Origin: Treponema sp. UBA4267
GTDB lineage: Bacteria; Spirochaetota; Spirochaetia; Treponematales; Treponemataceae
Assembly (NCBI GenBank): GCA_002395155.1
Contig: DGWD01000021.1
Coordinates: 59,700 to 123,699, forward strand
Length of the DNA stretch: 64,000 bases
Reading direction: 5' to 3'
Positions 51,079 through 59,103 of this stretch are shown in pieces. The notes beneath the pieces were generated by a model. That model did no database searches. It worked only from the letters and a program-made list of their open reading frames with translations, and was not told the DNA's origin. Position numbers and translations under genes: made by a program. Each line of letters begins with the position of its first letter. Within the stretch, counting starts at the first letter, position 1.

Positions 51079-51137
51079 ACTAGAAGAGTTAATTTAATAA
51101 GAAGATAAGTAAAAATTTTAGTTAAATTAAAGAAAAA

Positions 51138-51878
51138 TTAGAGGCTAAAATCTTTTCCTAAATAGATTTCGCGAGCTTCTTCCGAAGCCAAAATTTCTTC
51201 TTTAGTTCCCTGAATTACAATAGTTCCGTGATTAACAATTATAGCTCTATCTGTAATTGTAAGAGTATCTCGAACATTATGATCTGTAATCAAAATTCCA
51301 ATGCCTCGGTTAGCAAGCAGGTGAATCATATTTTTGATATCTGCAACAGCAATAGGGTCAATACCAGCAAAAGGTTCGTCCAAGAGTAAAAACTTTGGCT
51401 CCATAGCGAGTGAACGGGCAATTTCGGTTCGACGGCGTTCACCACCAGAAAGTGTATAAGCCTTCTGTTTTCGAATTCTACCAATTGCAAATTCCTCTAT
51501 AAGAGATTCAAGACGTTCATGCTTTTCTTTTGTAGTTAAGTCTTTACGAGTTTCCAAAATTGACCAGATATTTTCTTCTACCGTAAACTTTCTAAAAACA
51601 GAAGGTTCCTGTGGAAGATAAGAAATTCCACAACGAGCTCTTTTATACATCTGGAGATTGGTAATTCTTTGATTATCAAGGAAGACATCACCGGCAGTTG
51701 GTTTGTAAAATCCAACAACCATATAGAAGGTTGTAGTTTTTCCGGCCCCATTTGGTCCTAGCAAGCCCAAAACCTCACCTGTATGCATAGAAAATTCTAC
51801 ACCACGAACAACTTTTTTATGGCCAAATTGCTTGTAGAGGCTAGAAACTCTTAATGTATGGGTCTGCTGTTCGTCCAT
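51138..51878 (-). CDS. lptB: LPS/envelope-lipid transport ATPase LptB
   Basis: LptB is the ATPase of the LptB2FG complex that extracts lipopolysaccharide or similar glycolipid from the inner membrane. The 246-aa protein shows Walker A LGPNGAGKTTTFYMVVG, the LptB hallmark FRKFTVEENIW, signature LSGGERRRTEIARSL, Walker B FLLLDEPFAGIDPIAV and the switch in LITDHNVRDTL. It starts one base after the lptA stop, and the trio lptC-lptA-lptB is contiguous. lptF and lptG are not in this window. Treponemes are generally reported to lack classical LPS, so the cargo may be another glycolipid. Confidence 0.96.
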   Translation of the reverse strand: MDEQQTHTLRVSSLYKQFGHKKVVRGVEFSMHTGEVLGLLGPNGAGKTTTFYMVVGFYKPTAGDVFLDNQRITNLQMYKRARCGISYLPQEPSVFRKFTVEENIWSILETRKDLTTKEKHERLESLIEEFAIGRIRKQKAYTLSGGERRRTEIARSLAMEPKFLLLDEPFAGIDPIAVADIKNMIHLLANRGIGILITDHNVRDTLTITDRAIIVNHGTIVIQGTKEEILASEEAREIYLGKDFSL

Positions 51879-52610
51879 CTATCGAATCTCCTTTTTATTT
51901 TTATCTTCTGAATTTACATTTTCCTGGATAGGTTCGGAAGGTTCTTCAGGCTTTTTAGAATCTTCATCATCTGCTAGGCCTTCTGCAGGAATTTCTTTTC
52001 TATCAGTAACAGAACCTTTTACATTTCCGCCCAAAGTAATGTCCTGGGTATCCATATTAAAAGAAATAAACTGAGCCCTAAAAGTGTCATCATCTTTTTT
52101 TACCTGAGCATTTCCAGAAAGTTCAAGCATTTGTTCTTCTTTATAATATACAGCATAAGATGATGAACAAATATTATTTTCCTGCTTAAGATTTATATCT
52201 ATTTGAAGCACTGCAATTTCTGTATTCTGATCGTACTCAATAATTTGAGCACTAGCTTCAACATCATTATCTTTATCTATTAGATTTACGTTTCCCTGCA
52301 AGAGGGCAATTTTGGTTGTGCGATCGTACTCTAATAAATCGCAGGTAAAATCCATATGGGTTTCAAGATTTTTTCCAGAAACATTTCCAGAAGCCTTAAT
52401 ATTCTGGTAATCCTCGCCAAAAAGTTCCAGATTATCAGCACTTATTTCCATGGTTTCGGTTTTTACATAGGCATTACCAGAAAGATTTGTTGCTGTATTT
52501 GTGTCGCCCGCCTTTCCAGTCATCGAATTTGCCGAAAAGGTAATTTTTTCTGCTAGAAGAGGATTTAGAAATACAAGACCAATTGTAAAAATTAATATAA
52601 CTTTTTTCAT
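51879..52610 (-). CDS. lptA: LptA/OstA-like periplasmic bridge protein
   Basis: The 243-aa protein has a signal peptide (VILIFTIGLVFLNPLLAEK) followed by a repeating beta-jellyroll pattern of the OstA family: ITFSANSMTGKAG, YVKTETMEISADNLELFGED, LLEYDRTTKIALLQGNVNL, IIEYDQNTEIAVLQIDINL. LptA filaments bridge the periplasm for lipid transport. A Lys/Glu-rich tail (EEPSEPIQENVNSEDKNKKE) is unusual. It overlaps lptC by 4 nt and abuts lptB. Assignment relies on repeat pattern plus operon order. Confidence 0.85.
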   Translation of the reverse strand: MKKVILIFTIGLVFLNPLLAEKITFSANSMTGKAGDTNTATNLSGNAYVKTETMEISADNLELFGEDYQNIKASGNVSGKNLETHMDFTCDLLEYDRTTKIALLQGNVNLIDKDNDVEASAQIIEYDQNTEIAVLQIDINLKQENNICSSSYAVYYKEEQMLELSGNAQVKKDDDTFRAQFISFNMDTQDITLGGNVKGSVTDRKEIPAEGLADDEDSKKPEEPSEPIQENVNSEDKNKKEIR

Positions 52611-53185
52611 TCTAATTTGTTTTCGGTTTCGGTTGTGGGTTCAGATTCTTTTTCGGCATTGGTTTCGATTTCGCCTGTAACAGTCCCTCTAAAAGAAAAA
52701 CTTTTACTTACTCCAGAAGCAGAAAAACCTGTTCCTCGAATAATGGCGTCTTCTTTTTCTACCTGAACCATATCACCTTTTCCACCAATAAGCTGTTCTG
52801 TTTTACTGTTCCATTTTAGCACATTTGCAAAAAACTTTATCTTTTCTGAATTATTAATCAACTCAATATTATCATAAAGTTCATAAAGTTCTTTATCTGT
52901 ATCGGCCATAATAAGACCACAAGAGCCCTGGGTAGAAAGCTGGCCCTCTTTATCATAAGCGGAAAAAGAAAGATTCTTTCCATAAGTTTCTGGAGAGTTT
53001 TTATACTGTTCCAAAAGTTCAGCCTTCATTTCTACCGTAAGTTTATCATTTTCATACCTGGACATTTTAGTATTTTGGAATACAAGTTCAGGAGTTGCTT
53101 CTTCTGTATTAATTACATCTTCATACTTAATAGAACACGAGAAAAATACGAATGTCAAACTTAGTAAATATAAGGCTTTTTTCAA
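52607..53185 (-). CDS. lptC: LptC-like lipoprotein
   Basis: The 192-aa protein begins with a lipoprotein signal ending at LTFVFFSCSIKYEDV (lipobox Cys about residue 17), unlike E. coli LptC, which has a membrane helix. The body has the LptC/OstA beta pattern: FSAYDKEGQLSTQGSCGLIM, LKWNSKTEQLIGGKGDMVQV, FSFRGTVTGEIET. LptC links LptB2FG to LptA. It is followed by lptA with a 4-nt overlap and preceded by the acyl-CoA synthetase (6 nt gap). Its identity is inferred from fold pattern and position. Confidence 0.75.
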   Translation of the reverse strand: MKKALYLLSLTFVFFSCSIKYEDVINTEEATPELVFQNTKMSRYENDKLTVEMKAELLEQYKNSPETYGKNLSFSAYDKEGQLSTQGSCGLIMADTDKELYELYDNIELINNSEKIKFFANVLKWNSKTEQLIGGKGDMVQVEKEDAIIRGTGFSASGVSKSFSFRGTVTGEIETNAEKESEPTTETENKLE

Positions 53186-53191
53186 AACTGA

Positions 53192-54898
53192 TTAGAAGTC
53201 CTGTTTAATTTTATCAGCATCCTTACCCTTATCTTTTTCGCGAATTTCTACACGACGAATTTTTCCAGAAATAGTTTTTGGTAATTCCTTAACAAATTCA
53301 TAGATACGAGGACACTTGTACATAGCAGTATTTTCTTTAGCAAAGTTTGACATAATAAGTTCCATTTCTTTAGGATCCTTATCAGCATAATCTGCAGAAA
53401 GAACAATTGTAGCTTTAACTGCCATACCGCGTTTTTTATCTTCTACACCAGTTACAGCACATTCAAGTACAGCAGGGTGTTTCTGTAAAATTGATTCAAC
53501 CTCAAATGGACTGATTCTGTAACCAGAAGACTTGATGATATCGTCTTTACGACCTACAAACCAAACATATCCATCATCATCCATGTAAACGTTATCGCCA
53601 GTATGATAAACGCCACCATCAAAAGCTTCTGCTGTTAATGAAACATCTTTGTAGTAACCTTTTAAAAGACCAAAAGGACGACCATTTGAAACATTTATAC
53701 AAAGTTCTCCGGCTTCACCATTTGGAACAGGTTTTCCATTAGGATTAAGAACAGAAATATCATAACATGGATTTGCACGCCCCATAGAGCCAGGTCTAAT
53801 TTCTGAATATTCCATGAAGTTTCCGCAAATTACTGTTGATTCAGACTGACCGTATCCTTCGTAGATTTTCTTTCCAGTTTTTTCCAGCCATTTTTCAAAA
53901 ACTTCACCGTTCAAAGCTTCTCCGGCGGTGGAGAAACGCTGACACTTACTCAAATCATATTTTGAAAGATCCTGACGAACTAAGAAACGATATACGGTTG
54001 GTGGAGCACAGAAAGTTGTAAGTCCGTATTTAGAAATCATCTGGAGCATTTTATCTGGCTTAAGCATGTTCATATCGTAAACGAACTGGGCTGTACCACA
54101 AATCCACTGACCATAGATTTTTCCCCATGACGCTTTTGCCCAACCAGTTTCGGCGATTGTAAGATGAAGACCATCATCAACAACTCCATGCCAGTATTTT
54201 GCAGTCATAATATGACCAATAGGATAAAGATAATCCTGCAAAACCATTTTTGGATAACCAGATGTTCCTGATGTAAAGTAAATCAAAAGTGGATCATCGT
54301 TGTGAGTAGCGGCTTCTCCAACTGGACGTGGGAATTCAGGATCAAGAGTTTCGTATTCTTTATGGAAAGAAATCCAGCCTTCTCTTTCTGGTCCAACAGT
54401 AACAAGGAATTTTACAGTTGGAGATTTAGCCATAGCCTTTTCAATTTCACCCAGAATATGTGGATTATCGTAAGAAATAATCATTTTTACATCAGCAGCA
54501 TTTGTTCGGTATTCAATATCTGCCTGCAAAAGCTGATCTGTAGCATTAATTACAATTGCACCAATTCTGTGAAGGGCTGGTACAAGAATCCACCATTCAT
54601 AACGGCGGCGAAGGGCCAGCATAACTGTATCACCCTTTTTAATTCCTTTTAACGAAAGCCAGTAAGCAGCTCTTTTTGATTCACGAGAAATATCTGTAAA
54701 TGTAAAAACCTTAGCTTCATCACTATTATCATCAATCCAAACCAAGGCCTTTTTTTCAGGGGCTTCTTTAGCATATCGGTCAATAATATCGTAGGCAAAG
54801 TTAAAATCTTTTGGAGCCTTTAAGCGACAATGTTTTGAAAAGTCGTCATAGTCCTTATACTCTCTGTCTTCAACTAAAAAATCATGTGCAAAATTCAT
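53192..54898 (-). CDS. Acyl-CoA synthetase (AMP-forming, ACSM-like)
   Basis: The 568-aa enzyme activates a carboxylic acid to its CoA thioester through an acyl-adenylate. The AMP-binding loop is YFTSGTSGYPKM, the adenine region GYGQSEST, the Asp motif YHTGDNVYMDDDGYVWF, the hinge GRKDDIIKSSGYRISP, and the catalytic lysine is in KTISGKIRRVEI. The overall layout (DFNFAYDIIDRYAKEAPEKK start) resembles medium-chain acyl-CoA/butyrate-CoA ligases rather than acetyl-CoA synthetase. It leads lptC-lptA-lptB with 6 nt spacing, which hints at lipid supply for envelope biogenesis. AAGGAG precedes the ATG; a strong promoter lies upstream. Confidence 0.92.
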   Translation of the reverse strand: MNFAHDFLVEDREYKDYDDFSKHCRLKAPKDFNFAYDIIDRYAKEAPEKKALVWIDDNSDEAKVFTFTDISRESKRAAYWLSLKGIKKGDTVMLALRRRYEWWILVPALHRIGAIVINATDQLLQADIEYRTNAADVKMIISYDNPHILGEIEKAMAKSPTVKFLVTVGPEREGWISFHKEYETLDPEFPRPVGEAATHNDDPLLIYFTSGTSGYPKMVLQDYLYPIGHIMTAKYWHGVVDDGLHLTIAETGWAKASWGKIYGQWICGTAQFVYDMNMLKPDKMLQMISKYGLTTFCAPPTVYRFLVRQDLSKYDLSKCQRFSTAGEALNGEVFEKWLEKTGKKIYEGYGQSESTVICGNFMEYSEIRPGSMGRANPCYDISVLNPNGKPVPNGEAGELCINVSNGRPFGLLKGYYKDVSLTAEAFDGGVYHTGDNVYMDDDGYVWFVGRKDDIIKSSGYRISPFEVESILQKHPAVLECAVTGVEDKKRGMAVKATIVLSADYADKDPKEMELIMSNFAKENTAMYKCPRIYEFVKELPKTISGKIRRVEIREKDKGKDADKIKQDF

Positions 54899-54926
54899 TG
54901 ATAACTCCTTAGATATACTTGTTGCA

Positions 54927-54954
54927 ATTATGACATTTAGGACGTTTTTGTCAA
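54927..54954 (-). promoter_or_regulatory. Promoter of the acyl-CoA synthetase/lpt operon
   Basis: Minus strand: -35 TTGACA (54949-54954), 16-nt spacer, -10 CATAAT (54927-54932). Confidence 0.7.
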
Positions 54955-54995
54955 TCGCGTAGAACTAGTAGATTTCATTTTTTTTCTTAATCCGG

Positions 54996-55001
54996 TATGA
55001 T
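54996..55001 (+). promoter_or_regulatory. -10 box (TATGAT) of the DTW-domain gene; leaderless candidate
   Basis: TATGAT ends 7 nt before ATG 55009. It contains the ATG at 54997, which is therefore unlikely to be a start codon. Confidence 0.5.
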
Positions 55002-55008
55002 ATGGTTT

Positions 55009-55692
55009 ATGAGCGAAAGATGCATGCGATGTTTCAAACCAGTTTCAGTCTGTCTTTGTAAATACACAAAAGAAATTGATACCGGTATTAAATTTGTTTT
55101 TTTAATGCACACAAAAGAATTTAAGCGACAGAGAACCGGAACCGGAAATATTGCTCACATTTCTCTTAAGGACTCTGAAATAATTGTAGGATTGGAATTT
55201 AGTCATAATAAAAGGCTTCAGGAACTTTTACACGATCCTCAGTACTTTCCAGTTATGATGTATCCCGGTGAAGAAGCTTGGACCGCAAAAAGAGAAGGTT
55301 TTAAGGATGCAATTGGAAATAAAAAACTTCTGGTCTTAATTTTAGATGCCACCTGGTTCTGTGCCAGAAAAATTATTGAACATAATCCATTTTTACTGGA
55401 ACTTCCTAGAGTTTCCTTTTATGGTGACTATCGTTCAATTTTCACTTTTAAGCATGAACCTCGTCCCGAATACATTTCTACAATAGAAAGCTGCTACTAT
55501 TTTATAAAAGAAATGCAGTCTATTGATTTTGTTGATAAGGAAATTAATCCAGAACCAATGATGGATGCATTTAAACAGATGATTAAGTTCCAGTTACAGG
55601 CCGAAAATGAAAGAATTATGGGATTAAGACCAAGCACCCATAATTATGATGCCAAATACACCAAACTTAAAAAAATCCCTGATTTTAATTAA
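55009..55692 (+). CDS. DTW-domain tRNA-uridine aminocarboxypropyltransferase (TapT-like)
   Basis: DTW-domain enzymes make acp3U at U47 or nearby positions in tRNAs from S-adenosylmethionine. The protein (227 aa from this start) has a Cys cluster RCMRCFKPVSVCLC, a SPOUT-like core, and the family motif in LILDATWFCARKI (here DATW, a permitted form of DTW). FVFLMHTKEFKRQRTGTG is the conserved early segment. I use the ATG at 55009 because an in-frame ATG at 54997 lies inside the putative -10 box. It overlaps the GH3 gene by 4 nt, convergently. Confidence 0.85.
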   Translation: MSERCMRCFKPVSVCLCKYTKEIDTGIKFVFLMHTKEFKRQRTGTGNIAHISLKDSEIIVGLEFSHNKRLQELLHDPQYFPVMMYPGEEAWTAKREGFKDAIGNKKLLVLILDATWFCARKIIEHNPFLLELPRVSFYGDYRSIFTFKHEPRPEYISTIESCYYFIKEMQSIDFVDKEINPEPMMDAFKQMIKFQLQAENERIMGLRPSTHNYDAKYTKLKKIPDFN

Positions 55693-57374
55693 TCTTTATA
55701 AGGCTTTACTCCAGAAGGAACAAATTCTCCATTTAGAGCAGCCAGCATAGCCTTGATTGAATAATCACAACGCCAGCTGTAACCAAGAAGAATTGTATCG
55801 GCCCAGTCTATATTTTCTACCAGAGTTGGGGACATATTAGCCAGTAAAACAATCCTTTTTCCTTTATCCTTATAATATTCAGCAATTTTCAAATGATTTT
55901 CGCTTGAAACACATACAATTATTGTGTCGTAATTTGTAAGGGCAGGCAATTTTTGTTCTATAACCCAAAGAGTTTCGTTTGGTCCTGTATCATAATTAAA
56001 ATGAAGTTCTGCAGAATCTGGGTAACGCTGCTTTCCTGCCTGGAAGAAGGAAGATAAAGAACCTAACAAAAGAACTCGACCGGCATTATCTTTTGTAAGA
56101 GGCATAGTTCCTTTTTTTTGTACTGTAACAGAACGGCAGGCCTGCTCCAAAAAGAACTTTTCTCCTTCGCGGCTTGGAATATCCTGGTCAACTTTTTTAG
56201 GATCAGGATAAAGAGGGGCTGCATTTTCAGATTTGAAATAATCCAGTTTAGCCTTTATTACATGATAGGCGGCATCTTTTACCCTTTCGCGGAAATCTGG
56301 ATCGGTGGTCATAAGTTCAAGATTCTTTGTCCACAGGCTTTCGTTTAAGCGGGCGGTGGTAGATGAAAGAATGATGTCATTTCCAGCTTCCAAGGCCATC
56401 TTAAAAGCTTCGGAGAGGGAACCTGCATAAATAGTAGCCCCCACCATCATCATATCATCTGTAATAATAAGACCCTTGTAACCCAACTGACCTCTAAGTA
56501 AATCGGTAAGGAAGTATTTTGATAAAGAAGCTGGTGCCCCGGAAGTTTCAATTTGAGGAAAACTAAGATGACCTGACATTACGGCTGGGACATTTTCGCG
56601 AATTAAATAGATATATGGTACCAGTTCACGATTTTTGAAGGTGTTGAAATCTATATCAATTACAGGAAGTTTTCCATGCGAATCTAAGCTTGTATCACCA
56701 TGACCAGGGAAGTGTTTTACTGTAGGAATTACACCTGCGGCACTTGAACCTGCGGCAAAGGCAGAGCCAAGAATACCAGTTGTTACAGGATCATCGCTGA
56801 AGGCACGGGTACCAATGATTGTAGAATCGTGATCTGTAAAAAGGTCAATTGTAGGGGCAAAGTTCATATTGATTCCCAAGTCCTTAATTTCCTGGCAGAT
56901 GTAATAGGCTGTATACCAGGAATCTGCAGGGTAACCGCCGGCACCAATAGCCATGTTTCCAGGAGTAATGGAGGTATCGCCTTTAACGTGACGAATCCAC
57001 CCACCTTCCTGGTCAGTCGCTACAAAAAGTGGAATCTTAAAACGTCCCTTACCGGCAGCCTTCTGCAAAGAAGTAATGGATTGAGCTACAAGATGAATAT
57101 CGTCTGTATTCCATCCAAAAACCTTTACACTACCAAGACCTCTGTTAACCCACTGATAAAGCAGTTCTGGAGGTTCTGCACCAGCCCAACCAAACATAAA
57201 GGTCTGGGACAGGAGTTCTGTATCGGTCATCTGGTCGGTAATCTTTCTGGCAAGCTGCTCGTTTGGCATGTCAGTCCAGAAATCTAAAGCAAAAACAGAA
57301 GAAAGACCAAACAAAAGGGCAAAGAGACAGATAGATTTTTTTACGGACATTTTTGTAATTTTCCCACTTTTCAT
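55689..57374 (-). CDS. Glycoside hydrolase family 3, NagZ-type beta-N-acetylhexosaminidase
   Basis: The 561-aa protein has a signal peptide (SICLFALLFGLSSVFA), so it acts outside the cytoplasm, and a GH3 barrel (about 40-395) with the NagZ catalytic dyad motif KHFPGHGDTSLDSHG and the nucleophile in IITDDMMM. After residue 400 a second alpha/beta domain (VLLLGSLSSFF, TIIVCVSSENHL, IVLLANMSPTLV) resembles that of two-domain NagZ from Bacillus. It probably releases N-acetylglucosamine from cell-wall fragments. It lies 9 nt after trxB, and its last bases overlap the DTW gene. Neither this ATG nor the in-frame ATG eight codons later has a clear ribosome binding site. Confidence 0.92.
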   Translation of the reverse strand: MKSGKITKMSVKKSICLFALLFGLSSVFALDFWTDMPNEQLARKITDQMTDTELLSQTFMFGWAGAEPPELLYQWVNRGLGSVKVFGWNTDDIHLVAQSITSLQKAAGKGRFKIPLFVATDQEGGWIRHVKGDTSITPGNMAIGAGGYPADSWYTAYYICQEIKDLGINMNFAPTIDLFTDHDSTIIGTRAFSDDPVTTGILGSAFAAGSSAAGVIPTVKHFPGHGDTSLDSHGKLPVIDIDFNTFKNRELVPYIYLIRENVPAVMSGHLSFPQIETSGAPASLSKYFLTDLLRGQLGYKGLIITDDMMMVGATIYAGSLSEAFKMALEAGNDIILSSTTARLNESLWTKNLELMTTDPDFRERVKDAAYHVIKAKLDYFKSENAAPLYPDPKKVDQDIPSREGEKFFLEQACRSVTVQKKGTMPLTKDNAGRVLLLGSLSSFFQAGKQRYPDSAELHFNYDTGPNETLWVIEQKLPALTNYDTIIVCVSSENHLKIAEYYKDKGKRIVLLANMSPTLVENIDWADTILLGYSWRCDYSIKAMLAALNGEFVPSGVKPYKD

Positions 57375-57383
57375 TTTTTTATT

Positions 57384-58307
57384 TTACTTTTTACTGTGTA
57401 ATTTAAGTTCGCAGGCTCTGTGGGCCGCTATAGCACCATCACTAACGGCAGTTACAACCTGACGGAAGGACTTGCTTCTAACATCACCAACTGCAAAAAG
57501 TCCTGGAACAGCAGTTTCCATTTCTTCGTTGGTTTTTATATAACCGGCAGAATCTTTTTCAAGCATTTCAACAAGCTCGGTTTGAGGCAACATTCCTGTA
57601 AAAATGAATACGGCATCTGTTTCTACAGTAGTTTCCTGGCCAGTCTTTACATTCTGCAAAGTAATTGATTCTACCTTGTTTGTACCATTGATAGATTTTA
57701 CCACAGAATCATAAACAGGCTTTACACCGGCAGCCAGCATCTTATCTACAACGGCCTTTTGAGCACGGAAGGAATCGCGTCTATGAACAATAGAAACATC
57801 CTTTGATAAAGTAGAAAGATAAATGGCTTCTGAGCAGGCAGAATCTCCACCGCCAATTACATAAATCTTCTTGTTTCTGAAAAAAGGCCCGTCACAAACA
57901 GCACAGTAAGAAACACCACGTCCTTTTAATTCAGCTTCACCCTTGGCTCCCAATTCTCTATGAATAGCTCCAGTTGCAATACATAAATAAGGAGATTCAT
58001 AAGCCGCTTTTTTAGTAAGAACAGTAAAAAGATCTCCCTTTTTATCAATTGAAGATACATTGGCCATTTCAATTTTTGCACCAAAGGCCTGGGCTTGAGC
58101 ACCCATATTCATCATAAAATCGCTACCATTTACAATTGGATAAACACCAGGGTAATTTTCCAATTCATTAATCTGTAGCACCTGACCACCAGGACCAGCC
58201 ATATCTAGAACAAGAGTTTTTAAGCCACCACGAGCTGCATACTGGGCACTTGCGAGTCCTGCAGGACCAGCACCAATTACAATATAATCGTATTTTTCAG
58301 TTTCCAT
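57384..58307 (-). CDS. trxB: Thioredoxin reductase
   Basis: TrxB reduces thioredoxin with NADPH through FAD and a redox disulfide. The 307-aa protein is of normal length: FAD motif YIVIGAGPAGLASAQYAARG, redox active site YCAVCDG (CxxC), NADPH motif IYVIGGGDSACSEAIYLS, and FAVGDVRSKSFRQVVTAVSDGA near the C-terminus. It precedes the GH3 gene by 9 nt. No ribosome binding site is visible, and TATACT ends 6 nt before the ATG, a leaderless candidate. Confidence 0.96.
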   Translation of the reverse strand: METEKYDYIVIGAGPAGLASAQYAARGGLKTLVLDMAGPGGQVLQINELENYPGVYPIVNGSDFMMNMGAQAQAFGAKIEMANVSSIDKKGDLFTVLTKKAAYESPYLCIATGAIHRELGAKGEAELKGRGVSYCAVCDGPFFRNKKIYVIGGGDSACSEAIYLSTLSKDVSIVHRRDSFRAQKAVVDKMLAAGVKPVYDSVVKSINGTNKVESITLQNVKTGQETTVETDAVFIFTGMLPQTELVEMLEKDSAGYIKTNEEMETAVPGLFAVGDVRSKSFRQVVTAVSDGAIAAHRACELKLHSKK

Positions 58308-58313
58308 ATGTTA

Positions 58314-58319
58314 AGTATA
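58314..58319 (-). promoter_or_regulatory. -10 box (TATACT) of trxB; leaderless candidate
   Basis: Minus-strand TATACT is 6 nt from the trxB ATG; the -35 is unclear. Confidence 0.45.
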
Positions 58320-58388
58320 CTAAAAAAAAATCCAACCGTCTCTAAAAAAATGTTTTATACAACATAATTTCATTATTTCTTTATCTCT

Positions 58389-59102
58389 TTATTTACCAAT
58401 TAAAAAGATTGCAGGAATTTTTCCCAAATCCGGCAATTTTTCTTTTTTCCACTGGGCAACAGTTTTTGTTTTTATATATTCTTCCGGACAGGTAATACCA
58501 GCAGCCACGCAAAGTTTTGTCTGAGGTTTAAGATTATTCACAATAGTTTCAAACATTTTTGCATTTCGGTAAGGAGTTTCAATAAAAAGTTGAGTCTGAT
58601 CATCATTCCAAACTTTATTTTCCAGTTTTTTCAAAGCCTTAATTCGCTGCGGAACTTCTACCGGCAGATAGCCATTAAAAGCAAAAGACTGACCGTTAAA
58701 TCCGCTGCCCATAACCGACATGATGATGGATGAAGGCCCAACCAAAGGCACAACCTTAAACCCACTTTGCTGAGCAAGAGCTACTACGTCTGCACCTGGG
58801 TCCGCAATAGCAGGACAACCTGCCTCACTTATAATTCCTACTGGCTGACCTTTTTTCAAAGCCTCCAGATATTGGCCAATAAATTTTCGGTCTGTATGAC
58901 GATTAAGTTCGTAAAAGGTCAATTCATCTATATCAATTGATTTTTCTACCTTTTTTAAGAACCGTCTTGCCGAGCGGATATTTTCAACAATAAAATGTTT
59001 TATTCCTACTATTACATCGTGATTATAAGATGGAAGAACCTGCTCAATTGAAGTTTCTCCAAGTGTTACCGGAATAAGATAAAGGGCTTTTTCTATTTCC
59101 AT
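58389..59102 (-). CDS. RsmI-like tetrapyrrole-methylase-fold methyltransferase
   Basis: The 237-aa protein belongs to the tetrapyrrole methylase fold. VGIISEAGCPAIADPG is the version of the conserved SxAGxPxxxDPG loop, and LVGPSSIIMSVMGSGFNGQSF and FIETPYRNAKMFETI follow as in RsmI, which methylates the 2'-OH of C1402 in 16S rRNA. It is shorter than E. coli RsmI (286 aa) and lacks its C-terminal domain, like the second RsmI-type paralogue of several anaerobes, so the exact target is unsure. It lies 1 nt after the ABC-F gene. Confidence 0.8.
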   Translation of the reverse strand: MEIEKALYLIPVTLGETSIEQVLPSYNHDVIVGIKHFIVENIRSARRFLKKVEKSIDIDELTFYELNRHTDRKFIGQYLEALKKGQPVGIISEAGCPAIADPGADVVALAQQSGFKVVPLVGPSSIIMSVMGSGFNGQSFAFNGYLPVEVPQRIKALKKLENKVWNDDQTQLFIETPYRNAKMFETIVNNLKPQTKLCVAAGITCPEEYIKTKTVAQWKKEKLPDLGKIPAIFLIGK

Positions 59103-59103
59103 T

